Part shown: positions 6,505 to 6,638 of the stretch, piece by piece
How the letters are laid out: every line of letters begins with the position of its first letter
Numbering within the stretch: the first letter of the stretch is position 1
NCBI GenBank assembly: GCA_035646975.1
Contig: DASROJ010000304.1
Span: forward strand, 1 to 6,638
DNA length: 6,638 bases
Origin: DASROJ01 sp035646975
GTDB lineage: Bacteria; Acidobacteriota; Polarisedimenticolia; JACPZX01; DASXTC01
Direction of reading: 5' to 3'
The notes under the pieces: model-generated
Told to the model about the DNA's origin: nothing
The model's database searches: none
Seen by the model: only the letters and a program-made list of their open reading frames with translations
Position numbers and translations under genes: made by a program

Positions 6505-6511
6505 GCCCGCG

Positions 6512-6541
6512 AATCTACAGCCGCGCGGGACGTGACCGCAA
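6512..6541 (-). promoter_or_regulatory. Candidate promoter for a leaderless phosphoesterase mRNA
   Basis: On the minus strand TTGCGG (6541-6536) and TAGATT (6517-6512) are separated by 18 nt, and 7 nt separate the -10-like box from the ATG at 6504. TAGATT matches the -10 consensus at four of six positions; the -35 matches only TTG. Transcription would begin at about the ATG. The layout mirrors that at 4490-4519. Confidence 0.4.
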
Positions 6542-6557
6542 CCCCCGCGGCTCTCGA

Positions 6558-6583
6558 GCGCCGGTGGGCACGGCACCCCGCGC
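6558..6583 (-). terminator. Possible hairpin after the upstream minus-strand gene
   Basis: GCGC (6558-6561) pairs with GCGC (6580-6583) and GGTG (6563-6566) pairs with CACC (6574-6577), with a small internal bulge and a 7-nt loop. It begins a few bases after the TGA at 6591-6589 and lies before the proposed phosphoesterase promoter. No T-tract follows on the minus strand, so it is not a classical intrinsic terminator. It may protect a transcript end or may be chance in GC-rich DNA. Confidence 0.3.
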
Positions 6584-6588
6584 CGGCT

Positions 6589-6638
6589 TCACGGCAGCGA
6601 GGGCAGCTGGGCCACGATCTGCAACGCGACGGCGTCAG
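6589..6638 (-). CDS. C-terminal end of an unidentified gene (partial)
   Basis: The minus strand has an open frame of 15 codons ending at TGA (6591-6589): DAVALQIVAQLPSLP, entering from beyond the window edge. Every complete codon ends in G or C, as expected for coding sequence in this GC-rich genome, while the other frames here show far less bias. The segment is too short to assign to a family. It points the same way as the phosphoesterase, 84 bp upstream of that gene. Confidence 0.45.
   Translation of the reverse strand, partial: DAVALQIVAQLPSLP

Noticed and set aside
6505..6576. A 24-residue N-terminal extension of the metallophosphoesterase
   Set aside because: Family members begin with the beta strand leading into DxH; the extension is Cys/Gly/Pro-rich and overlaps promoter-like and hairpin sequence.

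Overview
The window is GC-rich bacterial chromosome built around the leftward (minus-strand) start of a type IV pilus (T4P) operon. The minus-strand order is pilB (extension ATPase), pilT (retraction ATPase), pilC (inner-membrane platform), then the first 27 codons of a fourth gene whose N-terminus looks like the sensor kinase PilS. This pilB-pilT-pilC-pilS order, usually continued by pilR and pilA, is known from Myxococcus/Geobacter-type (former deltaproteobacterial) genomes and similar clusters in Acidobacteriota. I infer a Gram-negative bacterium from one of those broad groups; the sequence does not allow a closer placement.

Layout: 1-82 start of the putative pilS (minus, runs off the window); 157-1368 pilC; 1404-2522 pilT; 2532-4247 pilB; 4248-4525 a divergent intergenic region rich in promoter-like elements; 4526-5734 (plus) an integral-membrane glycosyltransferase of the PIG-V (GPI mannosyltransferase) type; 5767-6504 (minus) a calcineurin-like metallophosphoesterase; 6589-6638 (minus) the probable last 15 codons of another gene.

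The pil genes are tightly packed (gaps of 9, 35 and 74 bp), each with a Shine-Dalgarno sequence, so they are probably one transcript. PilB and PilT power pilus polymerisation and depolymerisation through PilC, and PilS would adjust pilin expression through a PilR regulator outside the window. The PilB N-terminus carries the tandem 24-residue MshEN repeat known for c-di-GMP binding, with changed key residues. The glycosyltransferase and phosphoesterase are unrelated by sequence to the pilus genes and appear to be separate transcription units. Both lack a convincing Shine-Dalgarno and have a -35/-10-like pair placed so that transcription would begin at or next to the ATG, suggesting leaderless mRNAs.

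I found no RNA gene, CRISPR array, insertion sequence or other mobile element, and no clearly new multi-gene system. The points most worth a second look are the divergent promoter region (a sigma-54-like site, alternating TGTC half-sites and two perfect TTGACA boxes), the shared leaderless promoter layout, the altered MshEN motifs and a hairpin over the pilS ribosome binding site.
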